A program made the position numbers and the translations under genes. Source: Lysobacterales bacterium CG02_land_8_20_14_3_00_62_12 (GTDB lineage: Bacteria; Pseudomonadota; Gammaproteobacteria; Xanthomonadales; Ahniellaceae). From it: a DNA stretch of 11,226 nt. Under the pieces are notes generated by a model. That model did not search any database. It saw nothing but the letters and a program-made list of their open reading frames with translations, and was not told where the DNA came from. The DNA is taken from NCBI GenBank assembly GCA_002785585.1, contig PEUI01000090.1, positions 1 to 11,226 on the forward strand. The letters are read 5' to 3'. Numbering within the stretch: position 1 is the stretch's first letter; every line of letters begins with the position of its first letter. Positions 9,398-11,226 of the stretch are shown in pieces.

Positions 9398-9850
9398 ATG
9401 CCACCGGCTACGAAACGTACTGGATCATCGTCACAGCCAGAATTAGCACTGTCTGCGAAGACGCCCACACTTTCCGCTTTGCTCGACCATGCCGCTCGCC
9501 TGCGTCGGGTCGATCTCCAGTTGCGCCTCCAGCTGGCCTGGCCCGAATCGGCGGAGTTTGTGCTCGCCAATGTTCGTTCCGGCACGCTGGTCCTCACCAC
9601 GACGCTTGCCCCAGTGGCGGCCCGGTTGCGGCTGGAACAGACCCGAATACTCGAGTCGGCCAGCCGTGCTTGGGGTTCGCCGTTGGGCAAACTGTTGATT
9701 AAAACCATTCCCTCACGGGTTGCTACCGCAAAGCCCGCACCCAAAACCTTATCGCAATCTGCGGCACTGCATTTGCAAGCCGCAGCCCAGGCTGCATTCG
9801 ATCCAGAACTCAGCGAGCTGATGCTGAAACTGGCCCGATCACCGCCGTAA
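9398..9850 (+). CDS. dciA: DUF721/DciA family protein (replicative helicase accessory factor)
   Basis: A 150-residue basic protein. Its central part (about 25-100), LSALLDHAARLRRVDLQLR followed by VLANVRSGTLVLTTTLAPVAARLRLEQTRIL, follows the DUF721 pattern: a strand ending in 'G-T-L-V-L', then a helix containing 'A-x-RLR'. DciA proteins interact with the replicative helicase DnaB and are needed for replication in bacteria lacking DnaC/DnaI-type loaders. The N-terminal 20 residues and the Ala-rich tail (from about 105) look unstructured or family-variable. The ATG at 9398 has a good AAGGA at 9388-9392. It is the only plus-strand gene between the second pilin and the window end, diverging from the M23 gene across 36 bp and convergent with lpxC (74 bp between stops), so its promoter must overlap the start of the M23 gene. 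Family assignment comes from pattern and genomic position; similarity is modest in this rapidly changing family. Confidence 0.8.
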   Translation: MPPATKRTGSSSQPELALSAKTPTLSALLDHAARLRRVDLQLRLQLAWPESAEFVLANVRSGTLVLTTTLAPVAARLRLEQTRILESASRAWGSPLGKLLIKTIPSRVATAKPAPKTLSQSAALHLQAAAQAAFDPELSELMLKLARSPP

Positions 9851-9924
9851 AATTACCCACTACTACCTGCTGACCCACACGATTCGATGCCGCGACTGGC
9901 GCCACTCGCAAAACCTGCGCCACT

Positions 9925-10836
9925 TTAGATTGCCTGCGCCGGTTGGACGTAGGAGATCGGTGCGCTGGCGGTATCCGGGTAGCTGACTTCTTCCCAGGCA
10001 TCGCGATCAGCGAGCAGCGTTTTCAACAACAGATTGTTCAATTTGTGGCCGGATTTGAAGCCATAAAACGCCCCGACCAAGCTGTGCCCGAGCAGGTACA
10101 GATCGCCGATCGCATCCAGAATCTTGTGTTTGACAAACTCGTCCTGGTAGCGCAGACCATCTTCGTTAAGCACCCGGTAGTCATCCAGCACGATTGCGTT
10201 ATCGATGCTGCCACCGAGCACCAGATTGCGCTCACGCAGCATTTCGATGTCGCGCATGAAACCAAAAGTGCGGGCGCGGCTGACTTCTTTGACGAACGAG
10301 GTGGTCGAGAAATCGATCTCGGCGGTGGATGTCTTGGTGGAAAAGGTGGGGTGGGCAAACTCGATCGAGAAGCCGACTTTGAAGCCATCGAACGGATCGA
10401 ATCGGGCCCATTTGTCGCCATCGCTGACGCTGACCGCCTTCTTGATGCGAATAAAGCGCTTATCGACGGCCTGATCTTCGATGCCGGCAGATTGCAGCAG
10501 AAACACGAATGGGCCGGCGCTACCGTCCATGATCGGCACTTCCGACGCGGATAGATCGACGTAGGCATTGTCGATGCCAAGGCCGGCCAGCGCCGACAGC
10601 AGGTGCTCGACGGTGGCGATGCGCACGCCATCGGCGAGCAACGTGGTAGACAGTGAGGTATCGCCGACATTGGCGGTGCAGGCCTTGATTTCGACCGGCT
10701 CGGGCAAGTCAATGCGACGAAAAATGATGCCGGAATCGGGGGCTGCCGGGCGCAGCGTCATGAACACCTTTTGGCCGGAATGGATGCCGACGCCAGTGGC
10801 GCGGATCACATTCTTCAGGGTGCGCTGTTTGATCAT
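9925..10836 (-). CDS. lpxC: UDP-3-O-acyl-N-acetylglucosamine deacetylase LpxC
   Basis: Zinc enzyme for the committed step of lipid A synthesis: deacetylation of UDP-3-O-acyl-GlcNAc in the cytoplasm. The chosen start at 10836 gives MIKQRTLKNVIRATGVGIHSG, the standard LpxC N-terminus, and 303 residues (E. coli 305). Zinc ligands and catalytic residues are present, shifted by one relative to E. coli: E77-H78 (VEHLL), H237 and D241 (HKILDAIGDL), H264 (SGHKLNN), plus K238 and D245. An in-frame ATG 17 codons upstream (10887) would overlap a plausible -10 element and adds a non-conserved extension, so it was not used. The Shine-Dalgarno is weak (GGA 13 nt away). In E. coli LpxC is degraded by FtsH through its C-terminal tail; this protein ends in mostly non-polar residues (PAQAI), which is compatible but not proof. 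ftsZ is normally just upstream and would lie beyond the window. Confidence 0.98.
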   Translation of the reverse strand: MIKQRTLKNVIRATGVGIHSGQKVFMTLRPAAPDSGIIFRRIDLPEPVEIKACTANVGDTSLSTTLLADGVRIATVEHLLSALAGLGIDNAYVDLSASEVPIMDGSAGPFVFLLQSAGIEDQAVDKRFIRIKKAVSVSDGDKWARFDPFDGFKVGFSIEFAHPTFSTKTSTAEIDFSTTSFVKEVSRARTFGFMRDIEMLRERNLVLGGSIDNAIVLDDYRVLNEDGLRYQDEFVKHKILDAIGDLYLLGHSLVGAFYGFKSGHKLNNLLLKTLLADRDAWEEVSYPDTASAPISYVQPAQAI

Positions 10837-10877
10837 GTTGGGGCTTGAGTCCAGGATTCGGGCAGGCAGACCGGACA

Positions 10878-10906
10878 AAGATAACATGTTGCCCCGCCGC
10901 GACGGA
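10878..10906 (-). promoter_or_regulatory. Candidate lpxC promoter with extended -10
   Basis: On the minus strand, TGTTATCTT (10886-10878) is an extended -10 (TG, one base, then TATCTT, 4/6 of TATAAT). The hexamer 17 bp upstream (10906-10901, TCCGTC) is a poor -35, as is common for extended -10 promoters. Initiation near 10871 would give a leader of about 35 nt before the lpxC ATG. The upstream in-frame ATG overlaps this element. In E. coli lpxC likewise has its own promoter after ftsZ. Confidence 0.35.
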
Positions 10907-10919
10907 ACCCTTTTGCCAG

Positions 10920-10956
10920 AAAAAAGCCATAAAGCTGTTGTATGGACGCAACAGCT
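10920..10956 (-). terminator. Terminator-like hairpin upstream of lpxC
   Basis: AGCTGTTG (10956-10949 on the minus strand) pairs perfectly with CAACAGCT (10940-10933) across an 8-nt loop. It is followed by TTATGGC and then six T residues (10925-10920). The T-run starts 7 nt after the stem, so it is not ideal, but the direction fits termination or attenuation of a transcript entering from the expected ftsZ side, with lpxC restarting from its own promoter. Confidence 0.4.
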
Positions 10957-11043
10957 CAGAGTTTGCGGGCGACGCGACCGGCGCGCACCCGGTACCGTAG
11001 CCGGTGTCGATCATCGGCCAAGATTTTTTTCCTGTGGGAGGGC

Positions 11044-11091
11044 GTCGCCGACACGGCGACCGCTACCCAGGGGCATGGGTAGCGGCGCCGT
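11044..11091. repeat. Two overlapping, mutually exclusive inverted repeats
   Basis: GTCGCCG (11044-11050), ACA, CGGCGAC (11054-11060) is a perfect 7-bp hairpin. Its right arm is also the left part of a longer hairpin: ACGGCG-A-CCGCTACCC (11053-11068) pairs over 15 bp, with a single bulged A, with GGGTAGCGGCGCCGT (11077-11091) around an 8-nt loop. Both cannot form at once. The long arms and GC-richness resemble REP-type intergenic elements; an attenuator is the other possibility. Confidence 0.6.
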
Positions 11092-11101
11092 CGGCTTCTT
11101 G

Positions 11102-11124
11102 CCTGCCAGCGGCGGGATGGCAGG
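11102..11124. repeat. 7-bp inverted repeat next to the larger hairpin
   Basis: CCTGCCA (11102-11108) and TGGCAGG (11118-11124) pair perfectly across a 9-nt GC-rich loop. It directly follows the larger 11044-11091 structure, giving a cluster of hairpins within 80 bp, as in clustered REP-type elements. No T-run follows on either strand. Confidence 0.45.
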
Positions 11125-11206
11125 GGGTGGGCTAAGGCGTCGCGCAGAAATAACTTACCCATCTTGCTGGTTCTTTCGCCCGCCTGCGTCGTTGCACAAA
11201 GCGTCA

Positions 11207-11221
11207 CATAGTCCGACTATG
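11207..11221. repeat. Short palindrome at the window end, possible half of a larger hairpin element
   Basis: CATAGT (11207-11212), CCG, ACTATG (11216-11221) is a perfect inverted repeat only five bases from the window edge. The sequence to its left (from about 11186, GCGTCGTTGCACAAAGCG) could pair with sequence beyond the edge to make a much longer stem. This layout resembles dispersed hairpin repeats in proteobacterial intergenic regions; the family name is not known to me. Confidence 0.4.
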
Positions 11222-11226
11222 CTCCC

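Larger units (their letters stand above)
10837..11226. other. Gene-free, hairpin-rich region upstream of lpxC
   Basis: These ~390 bp hold no convincing gene. One 83-codon minus-strand frame (10956-11207) exists but is Arg-rich, lacks family features and overlaps the inverted repeats, so it is treated as chance. The region contains the lpxC leader, a promoter candidate, the terminator-like hairpin and at least four further inverted repeats (10977-11005 with ACCGGC/GCCGGT arms, 11044-11091, 11102-11124 and 11207-11221). If ftsZ is the next gene, its 3' end is not inside the window. Confidence 0.6.

Noticed and set aside
9851..9924. Terminator between the convergent dciA and lpxC genes
   Set aside because: No stem followed by a T-run is visible on either strand in these 74 bp.
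10837..10887. Earlier ATG adding 17 residues to LpxC
   Set aside because: The extension is not part of the LpxC family N-terminus, which begins MIKQRTLK, and the upstream ATG overlaps a plausible -10 element.
10956..11207. 83-codon minus-strand frame upstream of lpxC
   Set aside because: Arg-rich, without family features or a good ribosome site, and overlapping several inverted repeats; most likely chance.

Overview
This is an ordinary housekeeping stretch of a GC-rich gammaproteobacterial chromosome. It joins a type IV pilus locus to the far end of the division and cell-wall (dcw) cluster. The tandem major pilins, the gene order lpxC - dciA (divergent) - M23 peptidase - secA - Nudix/TenI fusion, and the protein sequences best fit the Xanthomonadales/Lysobacterales (Rhodanobacteraceae or Lysobacteraceae type). 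This assignment rests on gene content and recalled synteny, not on a database comparison.

Layout: positions 1-491 hold the 3' part of a first type IV pilin gene (its leader codons lie before the window), closed by a perfect Rho-independent terminator at 588-617. A 220-bp control region follows, with a tandem 17-bp direct repeat (679-712) and a good sigma-54 (-24/-12) promoter candidate (764-779). It leads into a second, complete pilin gene (838-1344). Convergent with it, and running right to left, are pilB (assembly ATPase) and pilC (inner-membrane platform), 5 bp apart and almost certainly co-transcribed. Further along the minus strand come the Nudix/TenI fusion protein, secA and a membrane-anchored LytM/M23 peptidase. 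A small plus-strand gene of the DUF721/DciA family starts 36 bp from the peptidase start and runs towards lpxC, which is on the minus strand. The last ~390 bp (10837-11226) contain no convincing gene but are rich in inverted repeats; ftsZ would normally be expected just beyond the right edge.

How the genes work together: the left third builds the type IV pilus (pilins made as prepilins, extruded by PilB through PilC). The right two thirds serve envelope growth and export: LpxC commits to lipid A synthesis, the M23 protein acts on or regulates peptidoglycan, SecA drives protein export (including pilus and envelope parts), the Nudix domain probably cleans up oxidised nucleotides, and DciA loads or supports the replicative helicase. 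In E. coli the lpxC-secA interval holds secM. No SecM-like gene is seen here; dciA and the M23 gene occupy that position.

No tRNA, rRNA, IS element, CRISPR array, defence system or clear sign of horizontal transfer is visible. The points most worth a second look are regulatory: the repeat-plus-sigma-54 architecture in front of the second pilin, an overlapping short ORF that takes the only strong Shine-Dalgarno there, a hairpin in a secA leader without a Shine-Dalgarno, and alternative hairpins upstream of lpxC.
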